From positions 1-7,216 of the forward strand of contig DGQO01000064.1 of the NCBI GenBank assembly GCA_002400445.1: a stretch of DNA of 7,216 nucleotides. Reading direction: 5' to 3'. The notes beneath the pieces were generated by a model. The model made no database searches. It was not told the origin of the DNA and worked only from the letters and a program-made list of their open reading frames with translations. Below, piece after piece: positions 1 to 7,216 of the stretch (its first letter is position 1; every line of letters starts with the position of its first letter). This DNA is from Chitinophagaceae bacterium UBA4412 (GTDB lineage Bacteria; Bacteroidota; Bacteroidia; Chitinophagales; Chitinophagaceae). The position numbers and the translations under genes are program-made.

Positions 1-1313
1 ATGAGCCCCCGGTAATATCCGGCAATGAGACTATGCGGAAATCCTGGCGGAAGGGCTGTAAAATTCCAAAAGCCGGGAATGTCTGATAGTAGTGTAGCTA
101 ACTGCCCCTTTACCAGGAATGCTCCTTCATGATGCCCCAGCAGCAACTCGTTATTGATTTCAGTAAGCTTCCAGTTTTGGCCACGGGTATTAGCAACGGG
201 TACAAAATTGCCCTTGCTAAAACTCAGGTCCTGCACCGGCTGCAGCGGCACTGTAAATAATGCGCTCGATGTACCCAGGTATAATTGATTTTGGTGAATG
301 AGGGCCGTGTAGCCCGATCCGCCTTCCCGCCCGGGGTTTATTTGTTTAATCGGACTGTTATAGCCTATGAAATCTATACCATTGTCCAGCCCGAGCCAGA
401 GATTTTTCTGGCGGTCTAAAAAAATGCTGAGTACATTATTATTCTGTAATCCTTGTTCAAGGGAGAAAGATTGGATAATGTTACCCTTGTGATCTACAAT
501 GAAGACACCCTTATTGCTGGTAGCCAGTGCCAGCCATTGATCGTCAATAATGGTAGCTTTGTAAATTCTGGCATTCTCCAAAATGGCGTTATTTGGTGAT
601 TGGATCTTTACGGCAGCTTCGCCAGAGAGTAGGAACATGCCGGTTTTTAAGGTAGTAACAAGGATAGTGTCTTTGCCGATGGAGAGCATCGCTGTTACCG
701 GGCTATTCAAAGGTACGCTGAAGCCGGGCACAAGGAACCATGCCCCGTTTCGCAATTTTTTAAGACCGGCATTATAATCGTAGGCATACAATTCATCGTT
801 ACAACTGGCCAGAAAAGACCATTCCTGTTCTGGTAGGTAAGCGTGGATGCCCGTGGGTGAAATCTCCAATATCCTGCTTGATGAGCGAACAAATATCCGA
901 TCCTTAAAGGCCAGGATATCCCATACATCACCCAGGTTCCGGTCCTGAAGTTCTAGTTTTGGTATCAGGTTATGGTAAACAAGTTCTCCATTGGCGGCCG
1001 GGGCAAAATATCCCAGTTCATCCTGGCCACCCACATAGATATGATGGTCTGGCGCTATCTCAATAGAGCGTACAATGGTTCGGTTGGGAAGAGGATAGAG
1101 GTTCCAGTTCCTCCCATCAAAGCTTAATAGACCTTCGTTATTAGCAGCGTAAATGATCCCGTTTTTGTCTTGTTTGATATCCCAATTCTGCAATCCTGCT
1201 CCATATGCCTGTTTACTATAGTTGATTACATCAGGGAAAGCAATGGTATTTTGGCCATATCCAGAAAGCGGAAAAAGCAGCAGAAAAAACAAATGCCTCA
1301 TAAACTTGATCAT
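1..1313 (-). CDS. Beta-propeller ligand-sensor transcriptional regulator, N-terminal part (3' end outside window)
   Basis: Reading the minus strand from the ATG at 1313 gives 437 uninterrupted codons to the window edge, so the gene is partial at its C-terminus. Residues 1-20 look like a signal peptide or N-terminal anchor (basic start, then a LFFLLLFPL core, possible cleavage before Q21). The rest reads as Reg_prop-type propeller blades. Clear examples are WDIKQDKNG at 44-52 followed by NNEGLLSFDG at 58-67, and SIFLDRQKNLWLGLDNGIDF at 296-315. These match the sensor part of Bacteroidota hybrid two-component systems and of 'triple tyrosine' (Y_Y_Y) LuxR-type regulators, which sense sugars in the periplasm. 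The opening residues most resemble the latter, where a Y_Y_Y domain, a membrane helix and a GerE helix-turn-helix would follow; none of these is visible here. It is transcribed divergently from susC, the usual place for a PUL regulator. A second in-frame ATG at 1301 (residue 5) is a possible alternative start; neither has an obvious ribosome site. Propeller identity is firm; the output domain is inferred. Confidence 0.88.
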   Translation of the reverse strand, partial: MIKFMRHLFFLLLFPLSGYGQNTIAFPDVINYSKQAYGAGLQNWDIKQDKNGIIYAANNEGLLSFDGRNWNLYPLPNRTIVRSIEIAPDHHIYVGGQDELGYFAPAANGELVYHNLIPKLELQDRNLGDVWDILAFKDRIFVRSSSRILEISPTGIHAYLPEQEWSFLASCNDELYAYDYNAGLKKLRNGAWFLVPGFSVPLNSPVTAMLSIGKDTILVTTLKTGMFLLSGEAAVKIQSPNNAILENARIYKATIIDDQWLALATSNKGVFIVDHKGNIIQSFSLEQGLQNNNVLSIFLDRQKNLWLGLDNGIDFIGYNSPIKQINPGREGGSGYTALIHQNQLYLGTSSALFTVPLQPVQDLSFSKGNFVPVANTRGQNWKLTEINNELLLGHHEGAFLVKGQLATLLSDIPGFWNFTALPPGFPHSLIAGYYRGL

Positions 1314-1341
1314 TGGTAAAGTGAAAGTACAATCTTTTGCT

Positions 1342-1360
1342 TGATGTAGTAAAGTTGTAG
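1342..1360 (+). repeat. 19-bp direct repeat, copy 1 (candidate operator)
   Basis: TGATGTAGTAAAGTTGTAG matches the copy at 1396-1414 at 18 of 19 positions. Each copy contains two half-sites, GATGTAG and GTTGTAG (here at 1343-1349 and 1354-1360), which start 11 bp apart, about one helical turn. It lies in the non-coding gap between the divergent regulator and susC, 28 bp upstream of the regulator start codon. Binding by the neighbouring regulator is inference; a role in its autoregulation is also possible. Confidence 0.7.
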
Positions 1361-1395
1361 AAGAACCTTGTTATTAATCAATAGATTAGTTTTAG

Positions 1396-1414
1396 TGATG
1401 TAGTAATGTTGTAG
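1396..1414 (+). repeat. 19-bp direct repeat, copy 2 (candidate operator)
   Basis: TGATGTAGTAATGTTGTAG differs from copy 1 only by A to T at one position in the spacer between the half-sites. The half-sites GATGTAG (1397-1403) and GTTGTAG (1408-1414) are fully conserved. The copies start 54 bp apart, close to five helical turns, so they lie on nearly the same face of the helix. A lone third half-site, GTTGTAG, follows at 1426-1432. Copy 2 ends 12 bp before the proposed -33 element, a fitting place for an activator. Confidence 0.7.
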
Positions 1415-1426
1415 GTATTTTTTAGG

Positions 1427-1455
1427 TTGTAGTAGGGGTAAGGCCTTATTTTTAC
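1427..1455 (+). promoter_or_regulatory. Candidate Bacteroidota-type promoter for the susCD operon
   Basis: TATTTTTAC at 1447-1455 fits the Bacteroidota -7 consensus TAnnTTTG except that the G is A. A TTG at 1427-1429 lies 17 bp upstream and could be the -33 element; it is embedded in the third GTTGTAG half-site. Transcription would start around 1460, leaving a leader of roughly 40 nt to the susC ATG at 1499. The leader has an A-rich stretch (AAACCAAAACG, about 1480-1490) as is common before Bacteroidota start codons. The call rests on consensus matching in AT-rich DNA. A weaker alternative is TATTTTAA at 1474-1481. I found no convincing -7 element for the minus-strand gene. Confidence 0.45.
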
Positions 1456-1498
1456 GATATTAATTGCTCACAGTATTTTAAACCAAAACGATTGCTAT

Positions 1499-4400
1499 AT
1501 GAAAAAAGTCTTCGCAGGGTTTTTCCTATCATTTCTTTTATGCTCCAGCTTTGCCTCCCTGGCTCAAACCAAAACGGTTTCAGGTAAGGTTATGGATGGT
1601 GCAGGAGTAGGAATTCCCAACGTATCCCTCGTAGTAAAAGGTACCACTACAGGTTCTTCTACCGGTACCAATGGTGATTTTACCATTACTGTGCCGGCTT
1701 CTGCCAGCACTTTAACCTTCAGTTCAGTGGGATATCAACCACAGGAAGTGCGTATTACCAATGCTTTCCTTACAGTGGTACTCAAAAAGATTGAAGGAAA
1801 TCTTGAAGAAGTTGTTGTAGTAGGTTATGGAACACAGAAGATTACGAAAGTTTCTGGTTCTATTTCTACGGTAAAAGCTGCTGATATTGAGCGGCTCAAA
1901 CCACAGAGAACGGAAGAGGCGCTTCAAGGCCGGGCTTCCGGTGTAAGCGTAATTCAAAGTGGCTCACCAGGATCAACGCCTACTGTATTAATAAGGGGTA
2001 TTCCCTCTTTTAGTGGAACAGACCCCATTGTAATTATAGATGGTGTCCCACAGTCGCTCGTAGACCTTAACTCCGTGAACCCATCTGATATTGAGTCCAT
2101 CAACGTTTTAAAGGATGCGGCCACTACCGCTATTTATGGTGTAAAAGGTGGTAATGGTGTAATAGTAGTAACGACCAAAGGAGGCAGAAAAAACCAAAAG
2201 CCAGAAATTACTTTTGGTGCAAATTTCGGCATGCAGGAAGTGATGAATAAAATTGCTGTATTGAACGCTACTGAATATGCTGCCATCATCAACGAAGGCA
2301 GTACCGTGGGCGGTGGAAATATTATTTTCCCCGACCTGTCTATTTTTGGAAAGGGTACCGACTGGCAAGACCAGATTTTTGAAAGGGCCCCGATACAATC
2401 ACACAGTATAGGTGTAAGAGGTGGTGCAGAAAGAATGACCTACTTTGTTTCTGCCGGTTACCAGAGCCAGGGTGGTATAGTGGGTGGCTACGATAAATCC
2501 AGGTTTAACCGGGGAACTTTTACGGCTAACCTCAGTTTTGACCTGAGCCGCAAATTGAAATTTTTGCTCAATACCACCGGGGTACTTTTGGATTCTAAAG
2601 GCATTCAGGAAAATTCATTTAATAGTGTAATAGGTAGTGCACTCAATTTTGATCCCACTGTTCCTGTTTTTAACACAGTGCCAAATACAGTGGGCAAATA
2701 CGGCTTTAGTAATTTATTGTTGTCAGAAATATTTAACCCCCTTACCAAGCTAGACAACACTTATAACAAAAGTATCGGCAGCAAACTCTATGGAAAGTTT
2801 GAATTGCAGTACGACATCATTAAAAACCTTAAGGTTTCTTCAAGATTTGGTTATACCAAATACGACGATAATTCTAAAAGTTTTACACCATTGGTTTTCT
2901 ACGGTCCTTTAAATGTGGAGAACACCATGAATGCTGATGGAAGTACGGTGGTGGATAAACATAACAGTGTTTCGCATAATAAGACTAGCAACTTTAATTA
3001 TACCTGGGAAACATTTGCTAACTACAATTTCAAGCTGTTGGAAGACCACAACTTCGATGTAGTGTTGGGCACTTCATTTGCCAGGGTATCCGGAAACGGC
3101 GCATCTGCCTCACGCCAGGATGTACCTTTTAACTCCTGGGAATTTGCAGATTTTTCTGCTGCAACAGGAGCCAATACGCCTACCAATAGCAATGCACGGG
3201 ATGGTAGCTATTACCAATACTTTAGAAAGAATATGTCCTATTTCGGTCGTTTAAACTACGACTTTAAAGACAGGTACCTGGCTTCCTTCTCTGCCAGGAG
3301 AGACGGTTCTTACGCATTTGGTATTGATAACAAATTTGCAAACTTCTATTCTGGTTCATTAGGCTGGATTGTAACCAAAGAAGATTTTTTCAAAGCAGAT
3401 TTTATTGATTTCTTAAAAATAAGGGGAAGCTACGGTAGCATTGGAAACGAAAACGTATCTCCTCAGTTTGTAAGTATTTCAACCGGCGGCCCAAGCTATG
3501 GTAATCCTCCAAATAGTAACGGTTACACTTTTGGGAATGTGTTCTATCCCGGATCTACTGTTGGTTCCGCTGCTAATACCGCACTCAGATGGGAAAAGCA
3601 ATTGCAACTCAATGCAGGTTTTGACATCACTGTGCTGAAAAATAAATTATCACTTTCTGCAGACTATTTTGAAAAGAAGGTTGATGGTCTTCTGTTTACG
3701 CCAACGGTATCTGTTTACCTGGGCACAATACCAGTAGCAACTGCCAACATCGGTTCTACAAAATCTTCAGGGGTTGATCTTTCCCTTACTTATGTCGAAA
3801 CTATCGGTAAGAGTTTCAGGCTGAGCAATGGCTTCACTTTCACCACTTCAAAAAATGAAGTGACCGCAACCAATGAAGATGGCACGGCTAAATATACAGG
3901 CGGTGGTTACTTTAACGGGCAGTCTCAAACCGTAACTGTTTTTGAAAAAGGATTTACCCCAGGTTATTTTTATGGATATAAAACCAACGGGTTATTCCAG
4001 AACGAAACTGAAATACGGTTAAGTGCTGTACAAGGAAGTATCAGAACATTACCCGGCGGTGCAAAAGACACGGTGTACACTGCCAAACCAGGGGATATCA
4101 GGTATGTGGATGTGAATGGCGATGGTATTATCAGCGCTGCAGATCAAACTAAAATTGGTGACCCTTTCCCCACCTTTACCATGGGCTGGAACCTTGGATT
4201 CGATTTTAAAAACTTCGATTTCAACATGTTCACTTACGCTTCTGTAGGCAATGACATCTACCGGGCTTACGAAAGAAATGCAAACTATTCTAACAAGTTC
4301 AGATCTGTGCTAGGCAGGTGGACCGGCGAAGGCTCAACAAACGATGCACTTACACCACGTTTCACTTTCAATGATGCCAATAGCAATATCCGTGTATCTG

Positions 4401-4651
4401 ACAGGTATGTAGAAGATGGTTCTTTTATAAAGATCAAGAACATTCAGTTAGGTTATACTTTCACTCAACCCGTTGTGAAAAAAGTTTTTAAAGGACTTAG
4501 ATTATATGCACAGGTAAAAAATGCTTACACCTTTACAGAGTACACCGGCTACGACCCCGAGATACCAGGTGGTATCCTAAACAGTGGTGTAGATCGTGGT
4601 GCTTATCCACAAGCAAGAACCTATGCAGTAGGTATTGATGTAAAACTTTAA
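1499..4651 (+). CDS. susC: SusC/RagA-family TonB-dependent outer-membrane glycan transporter
   Basis: This 1050-residue protein has the usual SusC length and order. Residues 1-22 are a signal peptide (likely cut after SLA, before Q23). Residues about 26-97 form a carboxypeptidase-D-regulatory-like beta-sandwich domain, starting VSGKVMDGAG. The TonB box region EEVVVVGYGTQ lies at 103-113. The plug follows, with LIRGIPSF (164-171), IIDGVP (179-184) and LKDAATTAIYGVKGGNGV (204-221). From about 235 to the end is the outer-membrane barrel, including DVNGDGIISAADQTKIGDP starting at 871, a conserved SusC segment with Asp/Asn spacing like a calcium loop, and the family-typical end PQARTYAVGIDVKL. No STN domain precedes the beta-sandwich. 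SusC imports oligosaccharides into the periplasm using TonB/ExbBD energy, with SusD as a lid. SusD starts 17 bp after the stop, so the two are surely co-transcribed. The symbol names the family; the true substrate is unknown. The last residue is Leu, where Phe is usual. Confidence 0.96.
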   Translation: MKKVFAGFFLSFLLCSSFASLAQTKTVSGKVMDGAGVGIPNVSLVVKGTTTGSSTGTNGDFTITVPASASTLTFSSVGYQPQEVRITNAFLTVVLKKIEGNLEEVVVVGYGTQKITKVSGSISTVKAADIERLKPQRTEEALQGRASGVSVIQSGSPGSTPTVLIRGIPSFSGTDPIVIIDGVPQSLVDLNSVNPSDIESINVLKDAATTAIYGVKGGNGVIVVTTKGGRKNQKPEITFGANFGMQEVMNKIAVLNATEYAAIINEGSTVGGGNIIFPDLSIFGKGTDWQDQIFERAPIQSHSIGVRGGAERMTYFVSAGYQSQGGIVGGYDKSRFNRGTFTANLSFDLSRKLKFLLNTTGVLLDSKGIQENSFNSVIGSALNFDPTVPVFNTVPNTVGKYGFSNLLLSEIFNPLTKLDNTYNKSIGSKLYGKFELQYDIIKNLKVSSRFGYTKYDDNSKSFTPLVFYGPLNVENTMNADGSTVVDKHNSVSHNKTSNFNYTWETFANYNFKLLEDHNFDVVLGTSFARVSGNGASASRQDVPFNSWEFADFSAATGANTPTNSNARDGSYYQYFRKNMSYFGRLNYDFKDRYLASFSARRDGSYAFGIDNKFANFYSGSLGWIVTKEDFFKADFIDFLKIRGSYGSIGNENVSPQFVSISTGGPSYGNPPNSNGYTFGNVFYPGSTVGSAANTALRWEKQLQLNAGFDITVLKNKLSLSADYFEKKVDGLLFTPTVSVYLGTIPVATANIGSTKSSGVDLSLTYVETIGKSFRLSNGFTFTTSKNEVTATNEDGTAKYTGGGYFNGQSQTVTVFEKGFTPGYFYGYKTNGLFQNETEIRLSAVQGSIRTLPGGAKDTVYTAKPGDIRYVDVNGDGIISAADQTKIGDPFPTFTMGWNLGFDFKNFDFNMFTYASVGNDIYRAYERNANYSNKFRSVLGRWTGEGSTNDALTPRFTFNDANSNIRVSDRYVEDGSFIKIKNIQLGYTFTQPVVKKVFKGLRLYAQVKNAYTFTEYTGYDPEIPGGILNSGVDRGAYPQARTYAVGIDVKL

Positions 4652-4668
4652 CTGATCACAAAAAATTT

Positions 4669-6186
4669 ATGATAATGCAACGTACATATCTAAAAATAAT
4701 AAGTTTATTACTCATCATCTCGGCAGCTACTTCCTGTACAAAATGGGTAGACTACGATCCGAAAGATGATTTTAGAGTAACGGATTTAGATTACCTGAGA
4801 TCTGAAACCGATTACCGCACTATGGCCATTAGCACTTACACGCCGCTACAGTGGTTAAACCAGGCAGTGCCCATTAGTGATATTGCTTCTGATAATGCTG
4901 TTGCCGGTGGAGAAAACTCCTCGGATGTTTTGCCCTTGCAGCAGATAGATGACATGACCCATACTCCCGTGAACGATCAACTCCTGGAAATCTGGAGAGC
5001 TTGTTACGAAGGCATCAACCGGGTAAATTATTTGCACCAGTTTAAAGCGGCCAACCCTGCGGGTGTTGAAGTAGCTTTTGCAGGCAAAGATGCCCTCTAT
5101 GGCGAAATTTATTTCCTGAGAGCCTACTACTATTTTACACTCGTGAAATTCTTTGGTGATGTACCATTTTTTATAGACAGGAGATTGGGCTTCACAGACT
5201 CACGCACATTGGGAAGAACAGCAAAGGCAGACATTTACAAGCAAATAGAAATAGACCTTAACACTGCAATAGGCGTATTGCCTCCAACCCAGGCGCAAAA
5301 AGGCCGGATCACAAAACCTGCAGCACAGGCCATGTTGGGTAAAGTACTTGTTTACGAAGGCAAGTTTGACGCCGCAGTTCCTGTATTGGAATCCGTAATT
5401 ACATCTAATCAATTTTCCCTGGTGCAAGACTTTGCATCTATATTCCTGGCTAGCGGAGAAAATGGACCAGAGTCCGTATTTGAAATTCAATATTCTAACA
5501 CTTCTCCTTATTACAATTGGGGTGGTGTTACCCGTGGGCAGGGTAATTTAAATGTACAGCAGTCTGGCGTACGTGGTTTAAATGGAAGTGCTGCCATGCC
5601 TTATGCCGCCGGCTGGAGCACAGATCTTCCTACGCAAAACCTGGCCAGTGCTTATGAAGCAGGCGATCAACGAAAAGCGGTTACTGTTTTAGACATTGAA
5701 GCTTACAAAAATGCCAACCCATCCTTTGGTATTACTTACCAGGTGGCTCCTTATAAAAACACGGGTTTGTACAATCAAAAGTATTTGCCACGCAAAGGAG
5801 AAACTTCCGGGCAGATAGAGCTGAATTATTTGAATAATTTCAGAACCCTTCGTTATGCAGAAGTATTGCTCCTGGCAGCAGAAGCTAATAACAGGGCTAC
5901 AGCGCCAAACGATGCAAAAGCAAGAACTTATTTAAATCTTGTAAGGCAGCGGGCTTTTGGAAACACTTCACACGATATCACTTCTTCAGGTTCTGTATTG
6001 CTACAGTCCATTTGGGATGAAAGAAGATTAGAATTGGGTATGGAAGGCGATCGCTTTTTTGACCTTGTGAGAACCGGTAAGGCTGCAGCAAAAATCACAG
6101 GATTTGTAGCTGGTAAACATGAATTATTTCCTATTCCACAGGAAGAAGTTACCATTTCCGGACTTCCTCAAAACCCAGGGTATTGA
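4669..6186 (+). CDS. susD: SusD/RagB-family surface glycan-binding lipoprotein
   Basis: This 505-residue protein begins with a lipoprotein signal: a hydrophobic core LLLIISAATS and the lipidated Cys23, followed by TKWVDYDP. SusD proteins are alpha-helical, TPR-based lipoproteins on the cell surface that bind glycan and close over the SusC barrel. Family hallmarks are visible: EIYFLRAYYYFTLVKFFGDVP at 146-166, the C-terminal helix RYAEVLLLAAEA at 395-406, WDERRLELGMEGDRFFDLVR at 449-468, LFPIPQEE at 486-493, and the classic ending NPGY. Length is normal and no break is seen. It follows susC by 17 bp, preceded by the A-rich CACAAAAAATTT, and is the second gene of the operon. A second ATG at 4675 (residue 3) is an equally plausible start and leaves the signal intact. 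The ligand cannot be read from sequence. Confidence 0.96.
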   Translation: MIMQRTYLKIISLLLIISAATSCTKWVDYDPKDDFRVTDLDYLRSETDYRTMAISTYTPLQWLNQAVPISDIASDNAVAGGENSSDVLPLQQIDDMTHTPVNDQLLEIWRACYEGINRVNYLHQFKAANPAGVEVAFAGKDALYGEIYFLRAYYYFTLVKFFGDVPFFIDRRLGFTDSRTLGRTAKADIYKQIEIDLNTAIGVLPPTQAQKGRITKPAAQAMLGKVLVYEGKFDAAVPVLESVITSNQFSLVQDFASIFLASGENGPESVFEIQYSNTSPYYNWGGVTRGQGNLNVQQSGVRGLNGSAAMPYAAGWSTDLPTQNLASAYEAGDQRKAVTVLDIEAYKNANPSFGITYQVAPYKNTGLYNQKYLPRKGETSGQIELNYLNNFRTLRYAEVLLLAAEANNRATAPNDAKARTYLNLVRQRAFGNTSHDITSSGSVLLQSIWDERRLELGMEGDRFFDLVRTGKAAAKITGFVAGKHELFPIPQEEVTISGLPQNPGY

Positions 6187-6221
6187 TCATTCCTTATCCA
6201 TTCATGCTAAAACAAAACATA

Positions 6222-7216
6222 ATGAAATTTATAAAATATTTATTAGGCGCTGCCTTCTTGCTCGTGCTGGCTACCGCTTGCAAAAAAGAAGTGTATGACG
6301 ATGTGTCTTTCCTGGATACTGCCGCACTTCCTGCTAAACTGGGATTGATGTTTGACATTACCCAGGATAATACTGGCCGTGTAACCATTACGCCGAATGG
6401 CGAAGGTGCAGGATATTACAATGTATATTTTGGTGATGCTACTGCAACACCGGCCAAGGTATTGCCTGGTAATAATATAGTGCATGCCTACCGGGAGGGA
6501 TTGTACTCCGTAAAGGTTGTAGCTTTTAATGTAAACGGTAAATCTGTAGAGCTTACAAAGCAACTCACCGTTACTTTCAGGGCACCAGAAAATCTTGAAG
6601 TAACTTCTGCTATTGACCCATCTAACAATTTAACGCTGAATGTTTCTGCAAAGGCTTTGTATGAAACCAATTTCAGGGTTTTCTTTGGTGATGTAGCCAA
6701 CGAAGTTCCCCGGTCATTTTTGGAAGGCGAAACGGTAACCCATGTATATCCTTCTGCAGGCACATATACCATGAAAGTGGTTGCCGTGAGTGGCGGTGCA
6801 GCCACAACGGAATTAACAAGGGTGATTACCATTGTAGATCCTTTACTGTTGCCCCTCACTTTTGAGTCTCCAACCTTAGCTTACAACTTTTCTAATTTTG
6901 ATGGGGGCAATACCACGGTTATCAATAACCCTCACGCCAATGGTATTAATACCAGCGCTAAAGTGGCTAAGATGGTTAAATCTGCCGGACAGCCATGGGG
7001 CGGGAGTGTGATCAGCCTGAGTTCGCCTATTGATTTTTCGGTGAACAAGATTTTTAAAATGAAAGTTTATTCTCCAAGAGTAGGCGCAAAAGTTTTATTG
7101 AAAGTGGAGAATGCAACAAATGCTGCAATCAATTTTGAAAAAGAAGTTACTACAACTGTTGCCAATGCATGGGAAGAACTGGAGTTTGATTACAGTGCTA
7201 TAAACACTGCTAATGC
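6222..7216 (+). CDS. PKD-domain surface lipoprotein in the SusE/F position (partial, 3' end outside window)
   Basis: The frame is open for 331 codons to the window edge. The start at 6222 is preferred because it follows the A-rich CTAAAACAAAACATA and gives a compact lipoprotein signal (MKFIKYLL, then LATAC with Cys20). An in-frame ATG at 6204 would add six residues. After the Cys comes KKEVYDD, with acidic residues as often seen after surface-lipoprotein cysteines in this phylum. Two PKD-like immunoglobulin-fold domains follow. The first, about 38-119, has YFGD (69-72) and HAYREGLYSV (88-97). The second, about 121-205, has FFGD (154-157) and HVYPSAGTYTM (174-183). From about 208 a different, beta-rich domain begins, with FDGGN and a GQPWGGSV segment around W259. 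It resembles carbohydrate-binding-like domains found beside PKD repeats in Bacteroidota, especially in laminarin loci, though this is recalled, not searched. It is third in the operon, 35 bp after susD, so it probably binds the same glycan at the surface. A C-terminal catalytic domain such as GH16 beyond the edge cannot be excluded. Confidence 0.85.
   Translation, partial: MKFIKYLLGAAFLLVLATACKKEVYDDVSFLDTAALPAKLGLMFDITQDNTGRVTITPNGEGAGYYNVYFGDATATPAKVLPGNNIVHAYREGLYSVKVVAFNVNGKSVELTKQLTVTFRAPENLEVTSAIDPSNNLTLNVSAKALYETNFRVFFGDVANEVPRSFLEGETVTHVYPSAGTYTMKVVAVSGGAATTELTRVITIVDPLLLPLTFESPTLAYNFSNFDGGNTTVINNPHANGINTSAKVAKMVKSAGQPWGGSVISLSSPIDFSVNKIFKMKVYSPRVGAKVLLKVENATNAAINFEKEVTTTVANAWEELEFDYSAINTAN

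Noticed and set aside
583..931. Short open frames at 583-777 (+) and 707-931 (-)
   Set aside because: Both lie within the continuous minus-strand propeller gene in other frames, have no family resemblance and no start context.
1314..1341. Possible promoter for the minus-strand regulator gene
   Set aside because: Reading the reverse strand, the best TAnnTTTG-like match (TACTTTCA, 1322-1329) would leave almost no leader before the ATG; no convincing element was found.
1814..1824. GTTGTAGTAGG inside susC, identical to the sequence at 1426-1436
   Set aside because: It encodes the conserved Val-Val-Val-Gly of the TonB box region, so codon usage explains it; it is not likely to be an operator copy.
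4652..4668. Terminator or attenuator between susC and susD
   Set aside because: The 17-bp gap has no stem-loop and fits simple co-transcription; the 35-bp gap after susD also shows none.
6243..6859. Overlapping minus-strand open frames at 6243-6563 and 6488-6859
   Set aside because: They are antisense to the PKD lipoprotein, whose plus-strand frame carries clear lipobox and PKD motifs; the antisense translations look like low-complexity Ser/Thr/Val shadows.
1..7216. CRISPR arrays, tRNA/rRNA genes, insertion sequences, defence genes or a wholly new system
   Set aside because: No regularly spaced repeats, RNA-like structures, transposase motifs or terminal inverted repeats were seen; the genes all fit a standard PUL layout.

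Overview
The window looks like part of a polysaccharide utilisation locus (PUL) from a member of the Bacteroidota. The evidence is a SusC/SusD pair, A-rich translation start regions in place of strong Shine-Dalgarno sites, a TAnnTTTG-like -7 promoter element, and lipoproteins with Bacteroidota-type lipoboxes. The regulator and SusC wording resembles the Chitinophagaceae (order Chitinophagales), but that finer placement is an impression from memory, not a search.

Layout: (1) Positions 1-1313, minus strand, hold a secreted or periplasm-facing beta-propeller sensor protein of the two-component-regulator-propeller type. It is open throughout and runs off the left edge, so its C-terminal output domain is not visible. 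(2) Positions 1314-1498 are a divergent regulatory region. It carries two near-identical 19-bp direct repeats, a third partial copy, and a candidate Bacteroidota promoter facing right. (3) Positions 1499-4651 encode a SusC/RagA-type TonB-dependent transporter. (4) Positions 4669-6186 encode its SusD-type surface glycan-binding lipoprotein partner. (5) From 6222 to the right edge runs a third lipoprotein with two PKD-like domains followed by the start of a beta-rich domain. It sits where SusE/F-type surface glycan-binding proteins sit and is cut by the window end.

How they work together (inference from family knowledge): the SusD and PKD lipoproteins capture oligosaccharide at the cell surface, and SusC with its SusD lid imports it using TonB energy. 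The divergent propeller sensor probably detects a breakdown product and activates the right-facing operon through the repeats at 1342-1432. SusC has no N-terminal STN domain, which argues against ECF sigma/anti-sigma control and fits this local regulator. The substrate is not proven. The PKD lipoprotein recalls proteins from laminarin (beta-1,3-glucan) loci, but no glycoside hydrolase lies in the window. I see no RNA genes, mobile elements, CRISPR arrays or terminators. The least described element is the direct-repeat array between the divergent genes.
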